A stretch of DNA of 64,000 bases from Streptomyces bauhiniae. GTDB taxonomy: Bacteria > Actinomycetota > Actinomycetes > Streptomycetales > Streptomycetaceae. Location: contig NZ_SRRT01000003.1 of NCBI RefSeq assembly GCF_004784475.1, positions 620,001 to 684,000 on the forward strand, read 5' to 3'. Made by a program: the position numbers and the translations under genes. Within the stretch, counting starts at the first letter, position 1. Every line of letters begins with the position of its first letter. A model generated the notes under the pieces. It worked only from the letters and a program-made list of their open reading frames with translations. It was not told the origin of the DNA and made no database searches. Below, one piece after another: positions 53,076 to 63,185 of this stretch.

Positions 53076-54545
53076 TCACCGCTCTTGCAGCATACGGGTG
53101 AGAATGGCAGAGTGAGTGTTTGCCTGCCCCGTTAGATCCCCATCCGGATCAAACGTCAGATACCCTAGATCCCTAACGGGGTCCGTTGGGGACGGCGGGA
53201 TTTTACTGGACCAAATAGGTATCACCTCTCCATCTTGATACCTATTCTTATACTGGCTCACTTCGAACAGTGTCCACCGCTTCTTGCCGTACATTTCCCC
53301 GAGCACTGCAATGACGAAGCGAGACCCGGAGGCATATATTGGCCCCATATAGGTCTCCACGTCTTGCCCCAGGAATCTATGCTGCTCAGCCATGTCGTAG
53401 AACACGGCATGGCCAAGGTCCTCAAGCGCATCCCTGAGCGCGTCCGCGTAGCCCCGGTCTTCACCTGCGAAGGAAAGCGCAAAATCATAGCTCTCTTCGT
53501 AGTCCACCTTTGTGAAGCCGACATCGCGCACAAACTCAGGCCACGAAATGTTTCGCAAGTAGAAGATCAGCATGGGATTTTCTACGGAAAGAACTCGGGT
53601 ATCTGGATCAAAGTGTAGAATCTCTGAGATTCCTTCACTGTTCGCCAGATTTTCTAGATATCCCCGTTCAGAGACAAGGCCCACACTGGCTTTTTCTGCC
53701 GGATGCTTTCGCATCTCATCTTGAATGGAGATGCTCCATGAGTCAGATTCAGCCAGCCATTTCAGGATGTGCAGGTAAGGCGCCCTGCCGCTCGGCCGGA
53801 ACTTGGTGCCGCGTGCGAAACTACGAACGATGTCCCCAAAACGCTCACGCTGCCGTGCCACTACTCGCCTTTGGATAGCCGCGAACGACGTGGTCACCTC
53901 AACGACGGTACCTGGCCGCTCTAGAATTTCGGCCTGCACACACGCGTCCATGCAGAGAAGTTGCGCTAGATAAAAGCTACCTCGCGCCTTTTCGACGATA
54001 AGATCCTTCGCGGAAAGCTTTACGTTAAGCGCCTCTTCTCCGGCGTTCACAAGCTCAGCGATCTTCGAGTCGGGTTCGACCTCGAAGCGGATCACATCAA
54101 TACGATTCGAGAGATCCGGCGATGCTTTAATGAGCGACCGGCCAGCCTCATTGATTCCAATGATTACCAGCTTCCTTCCGGCGTCTTCAGTGTCAGCCAT
54201 GATCTTCAACATGTCGGAGATCTGCGACTTGACTGAATCGTGCAGGCGATGGAAGTCATCGATTACGACAGTACCAAATTTGCCGAGGTCGTGAAGCAGC
54301 TCGATATACTCAACGTCTTCCGAAGATCGCGCTGAGAGCTGCACCACCTCTTCATCCATATTCGTTTCCCGCAAAGCCTTGCTTACAGCCGTGCTTTTTC
54401 CGATTCCGGAGGGACCCTCTACGATGACTCCACGCCCAGGGGACCGAAGAGCCACCACTAGATGGCTGTACTCAGAAGGCTTGACGAACGTGTGCGTCGG
54501 CACCCCTGAAATCTTGAAGACGTCTTCGACCCGAGTCTGAGACAT
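53076..54545 (-). CDS. P-loop NTPase with a C-terminal TIR domain (candidate defence or signalling protein)
   Basis: A 489-residue protein. ATG 54545 was chosen for GGAG six bases upstream. Residues 35-215 look like an AAA/STAND-type NTPase: GPSGIGKST (44-52, Walker A), VVIDDFHRL (93-101, Walker B), LVIIGINEAG (126-135, sensor). Residues 216-345 may be helical winged domains. Residues 352-489 are a TIR domain: YDFALSFAGEDR (353-364), GHAVFYDMAEQHRFLGQD, and RWTLFE with Glu 428 at the usual NADase position. In bacteria NTPase-TIR proteins act in phage defence by NAD depletion or signal making; that role is inferred here. GC content drops to about 43-55% in lines I counted, against about 67% or more outside. 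No TTA codon found. Confidence 0.85.
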   Translation of the reverse strand: MSQTRVEDVFKISGVPTHTFVKPSEYSHLVVALRSPGRGVIVEGPSGIGKSTAVSKALRETNMDEEVVQLSARSSEDVEYIELLHDLGKFGTVVIDDFHRLHDSVKSQISDMLKIMADTEDAGRKLVIIGINEAGRSLIKASPDLSNRIDVIRFEVEPDSKIAELVNAGEEALNVKLSAKDLIVEKARGSFYLAQLLCMDACVQAEILERPGTVVEVTTSFAAIQRRVVARQRERFGDIVRSFARGTKFRPSGRAPYLHILKWLAESDSWSISIQDEMRKHPAEKASVGLVSERGYLENLANSEGISEILHFDPDTRVLSVENPMLIFYLRNISWPEFVRDVGFTKVDYEESYDFALSFAGEDRGYADALRDALEDLGHAVFYDMAEQHRFLGQDVETYMGPIYASGSRFVIAVLGEMYGKKRWTLFEVSQYKNRYQDGEVIPIWSSKIPPSPTDPVRDLGYLTFDPDGDLTGQANTHSAILTRMLQER

Positions 54546-55028
54546 GCTGGCTCCGCATATCGCTAAGAAGGTATCGCCCGAGGGCTGGCTGTGCGGTCCC
54601 CCAGAGCGTAGCGGTTGGGACGATGGTTCATACAAGAGAACTGGATGCCCGCCGTAACTGGCCGCGAAGCGGGCTCGGTTCTTCATGCCTGCCGGGACTG
54701 CACGAGCGCCCTCCCAGGCCATCCTCGGGCCGTGGAAGGGCGTTCTGCGGTGACCAACGTCGACAACTACCGACAGCGCGGCAGCAGGTCAGAACGCTGA
54801 TCGATAAGGCAGCGCAGGTCACGGCCGCCGATGGTCAGTTGTGGCTGTAGAGAACGGCCGCAGGGGCCCCCTGGCGACCGCCCCCGAGCGTGACACGCCC
54901 AAGCCGCACTCCCAGGGCACAACCAGGGCACAACAACTCCGCGCAGGTTCAACGGCAGCCAACGCCAGCAAACCCCGTTTGGCCTGGTCAGCGCCGTAGC
55001 TTGACAGTTTCCCCCACCCCATGCCCAA
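54546..55028. other. Gene-free stretch at the right end of the accessory region
   Basis: Only short unsupported frames. A CAGGGCACAACCAGGGCACAA direct repeat lies near 54912-54934. The left end holds the NTPase-TIR promoter. No integrase or attachment-site duplication is visible. Confidence 0.4.
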
Positions 55029-55061
55029 AGAGGCGGCACCCCCGCACAGGGTGCCGCCTCT
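55029..55061. terminator. Strong bidirectional terminator after ppdK
   Basis: GAGGCGGCACCC (55030-55041) pairs perfectly with GGGTGCCGCCTC (55049-55060) across seven bases, with a further A-T pair and TCTTTT on the plus side and CTTT on the minus side. It should end ppdK transcription and insulate it from the accessory region. Confidence 0.85.
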
Positions 55062-55127
55062 CTTTTGGTGCCGGGGCCCGTCGGCGATCGGTGGTGAGGG
55101 TCGGGGACCGACGACGGGCTCCGGGGC

Positions 55128-57848
<2,721 letters not shown>

Positions 57849-58051
57849 GGGTCTCGACTCCTTGAGGCCACGGTGGCTGCCCTGACGGCGAGGAACATAC
57901 CCAGATCGAAGGCGCCTTGGTACGTCCAGTCGTGCGTCATAAGCCTGTAACCAGCCGTCTGCCACAGGATCTAAAGCAAAGGCATGGCAAGGCCAGGGCC
58001 ACGCGAGTGTTCACTTCTTGAACGGATGAGCGGACACTGACGCCGCATCCT

Positions 58052-58164
58052 GCTCATATGAGCGGTGATCGACACGATTGATTTCGATCATTGAACGCCG
58101 ACGGGGTGGCACCGAGTGCCACCCTTTGGAGAAGTGCAGCCGCTCAAGATCCGCTCATCTGAGC
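58052..58164. promoter_or_regulatory. Paired GCTCATnTGAGC palindromes upstream of ppdK
   Basis: GCTCATATGAGC at 58052-58063 and GCTCATCTGAGC at 58153-58164 are near-identical dyads 101 bases apart, with a further half-site ATGAGCGG at about 58026. This is a candidate operator pair for a dimeric regulator of ppdK; looping is possible. Confidence 0.55.
58104..58124. terminator. Hairpin downstream of the ROK gene
   Basis: GGGTGGCAC (58104-58112) pairs perfectly with GTGCCACCC (58116-58124) across CGA. It lies about 130 bases past the ROK stop and upstream of ppdK. Confidence 0.6.
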
Positions 58165-58254
58165 GCGACCCTTATCAAGGGTGGCGAGAATCACGCTGCC
58201 ACACGGCACCGGATTTCACCATGCGGACGCCGTTCCGGGCCGGAAACCGGGGCG

Positions 58255-59517
58255 TCACACACCGAGCGCGGTGAGCCGTTCCTCCACCCGCTCCGGGGCG
58301 TACAGGTGCTCCACGACCAGCGCGCCCGCGCCGATCAGCCCCGCCCGCTCCCCCAGCCGCGCGGTGAGGACGTCGAGGTGGGCGGTGGAGCGGGGCAGCG
58401 CCCGCTGGTAGAGCAGTTCACGCACCCCGGTCAGGAACGGTGTCCCGGCGAGATCGCCCGCGATCATGAGTACACCGGGGTTGAGGAGGGTGACGACCGT
58501 CGCCAGTACGTCCCCCACCTGGCGCCCGGCCTCCCGTGCCAGGGCCGCCGCCTCCGGGTGCCCGGCGGCCAGCAGGTCCCGTACGTCCGAGCCGGACGCG
58601 GCCGGCACGCCCGCATCCGTCAGCCGACGGGCCACCGCGCCGCCGCTGGCGACGGCCGCGAGACAGCCGTACGAGCCGCAGCGGCACAGCGCCTCGGTGC
58701 CGACCCGGATGTGCCCGAGGTCGCCCGCGCCGCCGTCCACACCCCGGTACAGCGCGCCGTCCACCACTACTCCGGCGCCGATACCGGTACTGACCTTGAC
58801 CAGTACAAACGCGCGGCAGTCCTGGTATCCGGTGCGCTGCTCCCCGTATGCCATCAGGTTGGCGTCGTTGTCCACGAATACCGGGGCGATACCAGGATCA
58901 GTACCAGTACCAGTACCAGTACTGGTACCGGCACCGGTACGGGTGTGCTCGCTGAAGGCGCGGGAGAGGCGGCCCCGTATGTCGTAGCCGTCCCAGCCGG
59001 ACATCATCGGCGGCTGGACCACCCGCCCGGTCTCGCTGTCCACCGGGCCCGGCACGCCGAGGCCGATCCCGCAGACCGCCTCCGGAACGTGGCCGGTCTC
59101 GGTGAGCAGCTCGGCGAACCAGCGGCCCAGCCCGTCCAGGACCACCTCGGGGCCGTCCTCCACCACCAGGGCGCCGGCGCGTTCGGCGAGGATCTCGCCG
59201 GTCAGGGTGAGCAGGGCCGCGCGGGCGTGCCGGGTGTCGAGGTCGGCGGCGAGGACCACGGCGTGCGAGCCGTCGAACTCCAAGGTGATGGCCGGGCGTC
59301 CGCCGAGCGGGGAGTCCACCGGGCCGCCCGCGCCCTCGCGCAGCCAGCCCGCCCGGAACAGCCGGTCCAGGCGCTGGCCGACCGTGGCGCGGGAGAGGCC
59401 GGTCATCTGCTGGAGGGCGCCGCGTGTGACGGCCCGTCCGCTGCGCACCAGGTCGAGCAGGTCACCGGCGCTCGTCTGAGCGCTGCCCCTGGCCGTCCTG
59501 CCGGGCTTTCCGGTCAT
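58255..59517 (-). CDS. ROK family transcriptional regulator
   Basis: A 420-residue ROK repressor. The winged helix is LLDLVRSGRAVTRGALQQMTGLSRATVGQRLDRLF (residues 20-54). The sugar-kinase-like body has VCGIGLGVPGPVD, VFVDNDANLMAYGE (DNDAN, catalytic-type Asp), STGIGAGVVVDGALYRG, the ROK signature region GGAGDLGHIRVG, and a zinc site CRCGSYGCL. Between residues about 195 and 215 there is an insertion TGAGTSTGTGTGTD encoded by GTACC repeats, probably a surface loop. It is divergent from the GH63-like and debranching genes and probably represses them in response to a sugar. Confidence 0.88.
   Translation of the reverse strand: MTGKPGRTARGSAQTSAGDLLDLVRSGRAVTRGALQQMTGLSRATVGQRLDRLFRAGWLREGAGGPVDSPLGGRPAITLEFDGSHAVVLAADLDTRHARAALLTLTGEILAERAGALVVEDGPEVVLDGLGRWFAELLTETGHVPEAVCGIGLGVPGPVDSETGRVVQPPMMSGWDGYDIRGRLSRAFSEHTRTGAGTSTGTGTGTDPGIAPVFVDNDANLMAYGEQRTGYQDCRAFVLVKVSTGIGAGVVVDGALYRGVDGGAGDLGHIRVGTEALCRCGSYGCLAAVASGGAVARRLTDAGVPAASGSDVRDLLAAGHPEAAALAREAGRQVGDVLATVVTLLNPGVLMIAGDLAGTPFLTGVRELLYQRALPRSTAHLDVLTARLGERAGLIGAGALVVEHLYAPERVEERLTALGV
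58891..58942 (-). repeat. CAGTAC/GGTACC simple repeat inside the ROK gene
   Basis: ACCAGGATCAGTACCAGTACCAGTACCAGTACTGGTACCGGC-type units in 52 bases encode the Gly/Thr/Ser insertion of the ROK protein. CCAGTACTGG in the middle is itself palindromic. Confidence 0.75.
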
Positions 59518-59537
59518 GCCACCCCCTTGTGTTCCTC

Positions 59538-59574
59538 AAGTTTGCATTACATATTGAGTTTTGCGTGTTAAATA
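59538..59574. promoter_or_regulatory. AT-rich promoter and possible ROK operator
   Basis: AAGTTTGCATTACATA and GAGTTTTGCGTGTTAAATA are imperfect direct repeats in an AT-rich island between the divergent ROK and GH63-like genes. They contain TTGCAT and TTAAAT promoter-like hexamers. Candidate binding site for the ROK repressor. Confidence 0.45.
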
Positions 59575-59636
59575 GGCGTAACCCTGCGATAGACACAACC
59601 GAACCAGGTCGGCCGGACGTCTTCGGGGAGCCCCGA

Positions 59637-61082
59637 GTGGATCGCACTGCCCAGCTCACGGCCCGTGTCACCGGGCGCGGGATCGCATACGATTCGTCCT
59701 CCACCGCGCCCCCGGGCGCATCACTGCACGTCAGGGCCGCCCGCGTGCTGGCGGCCAACTGGACGGGTACCTCTACGGTCCCCTCCCGGTACCTGTATCC
59801 GCACCAGTGGTCCTGGGACTCGGCGTTCATCGCCATCGGGTTACGGCACCTGTCGCCGCTGCGGGCGCAGACGGAGCTGGAGACGCTGCTCGCGGCGCAG
59901 TGGGAGGACGGGCGGGTGCCGCACATCGTCTTCTCCCCCTCCGTGCCGCTCGACGCCTACTTCCCCAGCCCCGACTTCTGGCGCTCCTCCACCGCCGGGC
60001 GGGCCGCGGGCGCCCCGCGCACCGTACAGACGTCCGGCATCGTGCAACCACCCGTGCACGCGCTGGCCGCGTGGCTGGTGCACCGGGCCGACCCCGGCCT
60101 GTCGTGGGCGCGCGGTTTCCTGGCGCGGGTGTATCCCCGGCTGGCCGCCTGGCACCGGTATCTGCTGCGCCGCCGGGACCTGGGCGGGGGCGGGCTGGTG
60201 TCGGTGGTGCACCCGTGGGAGCAGGGTATGGACAACAGCCCCTGTTGGGACGGGCCGTTGGCCCGCGTCACCCCGGCCCCGGCCCACTCCTTCCGCCGCG
60301 CCGACCTCGCCCACGGGGCCCCCGAGGACCGGCCGACCGACCTGGACTACGGGCGGTACGTGTGCCTCGCGGCCGACTACCGGGACGGCGGATACGCGGA
60401 CAGCGACGAGGAGTTCGCGGTGGCAGACGGCCAGTACGGGCGCCATGTGCGGGAGTTCGCCGTGGAGGACCCGTCCTTCAACGCCCTGCTGATCGCCTCC
60501 GAGCACGCACTCGCCCGTATCGCCGCCGAGTTGGGCACCCCCGGTACCGCCCGGCACGCCCGCGCCGAGCGGCTGACGGCGGCTCTGGTGGAGCGGCTGT
60601 GGGATGACGCGTCCGGGATGTTCCTGTGCCGGGACCTGCGCGGCGGCCTGATCCGCGAGCGGAGCGTGTCGGGCCTCGTCCCGCTGCTGCTGCCCGGCCT
60701 CCCCCGCGAGGTGGCCGGCGCGCTGCTGCGCACCCTGCGCGGACCGCATTTCGCGGCGCGCACCGGGCTCGTACCCAGCTACGACCTGCGGGGACCGGCG
60801 TTCGAGCCGAACCGGTACTGGCGCGGACCGGCGTGGTTCAACACCGCCTGGCTGGTGGAGCGCGGGCTGCGCGCGCACGGCGAGAAGGCGGCGGCCGACG
60901 CCCTGCGCACCGGCTTCCTGCGCGCGGCCGGGGACTCCGGGTTCGCGGAGTACGTCGACCCGGACACCGGCGAGGCGTGCGGGGCGCCGGGGTTCGGCTG
61001 GACCGCCGCGCTGACGCTGGACCTGCTGCACGACATGGACGGGGCTATGGAGACAGGGGAAGAGGGAGGGGACCGGGGATGA
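59637..61082 (+). CDS. GH63-like glycoside hydrolase (mannosylglycerate hydrolase type); contains a TTA codon
   Basis: A 481-residue six-hairpin enzyme. YPHQWSWDSAFIAIG, VHPWEQGMDNSPCWDG with the candidate catalytic Asp, and NRYWRGPAWFNTAWL are typical of GH63 and mannosylglycerate-hydrolase-like proteins. The GTG 59637 has GGGGAG upstream. Codon 59841-59843 is TTA, so the enzyme may be made only when bldA is active. The stop overlaps the next gene (ATGA). With the debranching-like neighbour and the ROK regulator it forms a carbohydrate-use unit; the substrate (glucosylglycerate, mannosylglycerate or an oligosaccharide) is not decided. Confidence 0.82.
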   Translation: MDRTAQLTARVTGRGIAYDSSSTAPPGASLHVRAARVLAANWTGTSTVPSRYLYPHQWSWDSAFIAIGLRHLSPLRAQTELETLLAAQWEDGRVPHIVFSPSVPLDAYFPSPDFWRSSTAGRAAGAPRTVQTSGIVQPPVHALAAWLVHRADPGLSWARGFLARVYPRLAAWHRYLLRRRDLGGGGLVSVVHPWEQGMDNSPCWDGPLARVTPAPAHSFRRADLAHGAPEDRPTDLDYGRYVCLAADYRDGGYADSDEEFAVADGQYGRHVREFAVEDPSFNALLIASEHALARIAAELGTPGTARHARAERLTAALVERLWDDASGMFLCRDLRGGLIRERSVSGLVPLLLPGLPREVAGALLRTLRGPHFAARTGLVPSYDLRGPAFEPNRYWRGPAWFNTAWLVERGLRAHGEKAAADALRTGFLRAAGDSGFAEYVDPDTGEACGAPGFGWTAALTLDLLHDMDGAMETGEEGGDRG

Positions 61083-63007
61083 CTCAACTGCTCGTAAGAG
61101 GAGCCACGTTCGCCGCCGTGGGCGACCGGGGCGACATCAGCGGGGTGCGCGGGGGCGGCCAGGTGGAGGGGCTTTTCGTCCGCGACGCACGGCACTTGAG
61201 CCGCTGGCAGCTCACCGTGGACGGCGCGGTACCGGAGGTGCTGAAGCCGGTCGGGGAGGGCGACACGGCACGGTGCGTACTGGTGCCGCGCGGCGGACGC
61301 CAGGAGCCGCCCGCGTACACGCTGTGGCGTGAACAGGCCGTGGGCGACAGCTCGTTCGTGGAGTCGGTGCGCATCACCGGCAATCGCCCTACGGCCACCA
61401 CGGTACGGATCGCGCTCACTGTCGACGCCGACTTCACCGACCAGTTCGAACTGCGCTCCGACCACCGCACGTACGTCAAGGCGGGTGCCGTGCGCAGTCG
61501 CCAAGTGCTGGACGACGGGATTGAGTTCGGTTACCGGCGCGGTGAGTGGCGGTCCTGTACGACCATCACCGCCGACCCGGCTCCGGAGGCGGTGGAGGAG
61601 ACCGGTACCGGTGCCCGGCGGCTGGTGTGGACGCTCGAACTCGCCCCGCACGGCGAGGCGGAGCTGCTGCTGCGGGTGGTGGCCCGCCCGCACGGCGACC
61701 GGCATGCGGTGCGCGTACCTCGTTCCCCGACCGCCGTGAGCGGTGAACTCCGTGCGGCAGAAGAGGAGTTCATGGAGGGCGTCGCTTTCCCCACCGCCTG
61801 GCCGGAGTTGGCGGCCGCCTGTGTGCGCGGGCTGTCCGATCTGGCCGCGCTCCAGGTGCCGGCGCGGGGTCCGGACGGGGAGGGGCTGCGGGTGCCGGCC
61901 GGGGGCGCGCCCTGGTTCCTCACGCTGCTCGGCCGGGACGCCCTGCTGACCTCGCTGTTCGCCCTGCCGTACCGCCCGCGGTTGGCCGCCGCCACGCTTC
62001 CCGCCCTGGCCGCCACTCAGGCCACGGCCGAGAGTTCCTCCCCCGTCACCCAGCCCGGCAAGATCGTGCACGAGGTCCGGCACGGCGAGCTGGCCCACTT
62101 CGGGCAGGTGCCGTACGGGCGTTACTACGGCTCGGTCGACGCCACCCCGCTCTTCCTGGTCCTGCTCGGCGCCTACACCGAGCGCACCGGAGACGCGGCC
62201 CTGGCCCGGCGGCTGGAGCCGCACGCCCGCGCGGCGGTCGGCTGGATGCTGGACCACGGCGGGCTGACCGCGCGCGGCTACCTCGTGTACCGCGCCGACG
62301 AGGGCGGCCTCGCCAACCAGAACTGGAAGGACTCCCCCGGCGCCATCTGCCGCGCCGACGGCACCCGGCCGAGCGGCGCGGTGATGGCGGCGGGCGCGCA
62401 GGGGTACGCGTACGACGCACTGCGCCGTGCGGCGTGGCTGGCGCGGACGGTGTGGGACGACGGGACGTACGCGGCGCTGCTGGAGCAGGCGGCGGCCGAC
62501 CTGCGCGACCGCTTCCAGCGGGACTTCTGGCTGCCCGAACAGGGGTTCCCCGCCCTGGCGTTGGACGGCGACGGCCACCGCATAGACGCACTCGCCTCGG
62601 ACGCCGGGCATCTGCTGTGGTCGGGGCTGCTGGACAAGGAGTACGGGGAGGCCGTCGGACGCCGGCTGCTGGAGCCGGACTTCTTCTCCGGCTGGGGCGT
62701 CCGTACGCTCGCCGCCGGCCAGGCCGCCTACCACCCGCTCTCCTACCACCGGGGCTCGGTCTGGCCGCACGACAACGCGCTCATCACCCTCGGCCTCGCC
62801 CGCTACGGGCTGCACGACGAGGCCCGCGCGGTGGCCCGTGGTCTGGTGGACGCGGCGGCCTCCGCCGGGCACCGGCTTCCCGAAGTGCTGGCGGGTTACG
62901 GGCGTGATACCCACCCGGAGCCGGTACCGTACCCGCACGCGTGTGTGCGGGAGTCCCGTTCGGCTGCCGCGCCGCTCGCCCTGCTCACCGCGGTCGGGGG
63001 CGCCTGA
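61079..63007 (+). CDS. Glycogen-debranching-enzyme-like (amylo-alpha-1,6-glucosidase-type) protein
   Basis: A 642-residue protein. The N-terminal beta domain begins LLVRGATFAAVGDRGDISG and contains GLFVRDARHLSRWQLTVDG, the signature of the GDE N-terminal bacterial domain (PF14742 type). The helical toroid follows, with PWFLTLLGRDALLTSLFALPY, YGSVDATPLFLVLLGAYTERTGD, and YHRGSVWPHDNALITLGLARYG, matching GH15/GH133-like catalytic domains. It is coupled to the GH63-like gene by ATGA. Probable intracellular action on alpha-linked glucans or glucosides. Confidence 0.85.
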   Translation: MTQLLVRGATFAAVGDRGDISGVRGGGQVEGLFVRDARHLSRWQLTVDGAVPEVLKPVGEGDTARCVLVPRGGRQEPPAYTLWREQAVGDSSFVESVRITGNRPTATTVRIALTVDADFTDQFELRSDHRTYVKAGAVRSRQVLDDGIEFGYRRGEWRSCTTITADPAPEAVEETGTGARRLVWTLELAPHGEAELLLRVVARPHGDRHAVRVPRSPTAVSGELRAAEEEFMEGVAFPTAWPELAAACVRGLSDLAALQVPARGPDGEGLRVPAGGAPWFLTLLGRDALLTSLFALPYRPRLAAATLPALAATQATAESSSPVTQPGKIVHEVRHGELAHFGQVPYGRYYGSVDATPLFLVLLGAYTERTGDAALARRLEPHARAAVGWMLDHGGLTARGYLVYRADEGGLANQNWKDSPGAICRADGTRPSGAVMAAGAQGYAYDALRRAAWLARTVWDDGTYAALLEQAAADLRDRFQRDFWLPEQGFPALALDGDGHRIDALASDAGHLLWSGLLDKEYGEAVGRRLLEPDFFSGWGVRTLAAGQAAYHPLSYHRGSVWPHDNALITLGLARYGLHDEARAVARGLVDAAASAGHRLPEVLAGYGRDTHPEPVPYPHACVRESRSAAAPLALLTAVGGA

Positions 63008-63185
63008 GACCGGCCTTGACCGGGCGTTTGCCCGGTATTTGCCGTAGGCCGTGAACACCGGCCCGCGGCGGACCGTACGGAAGGACGGCGGGCCAGGCGG
63101 ACCGGCCTCCAACGGCCCTGCCCAGCCTCCCCGGCGCGGCCCGCCGCCTCCGTCGTCACCGGCCTCGCGCGGAAGGACCTCCGGG

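Larger units (their letters stand above)
57849..58254. other. Regulatory gap upstream of ppdK
   Basis: No gene seen. The stretch contains the ppdK promoter, two GCTCATnTGAGC palindromes, a hairpin terminator for the ROK gene and smaller inverted repeats (TGATCGA 58066-58072 with TCGATCA 58084-58090; ACCCTT/AAGGGT around 58168-58182). Confidence 0.55.

Noticed and set aside
48501..54545. Integrative conjugative element or prophage
   Set aside because: No integrase, excisionase, transfer or phage structural gene and no flanking direct repeat seen; I call it only an accessory island.
54819..55028. Small minus-strand ORF next to the ppdK terminator
   Set aside because: No ribosome site, no recognisable protein features, and composition unlike neighbouring genes.
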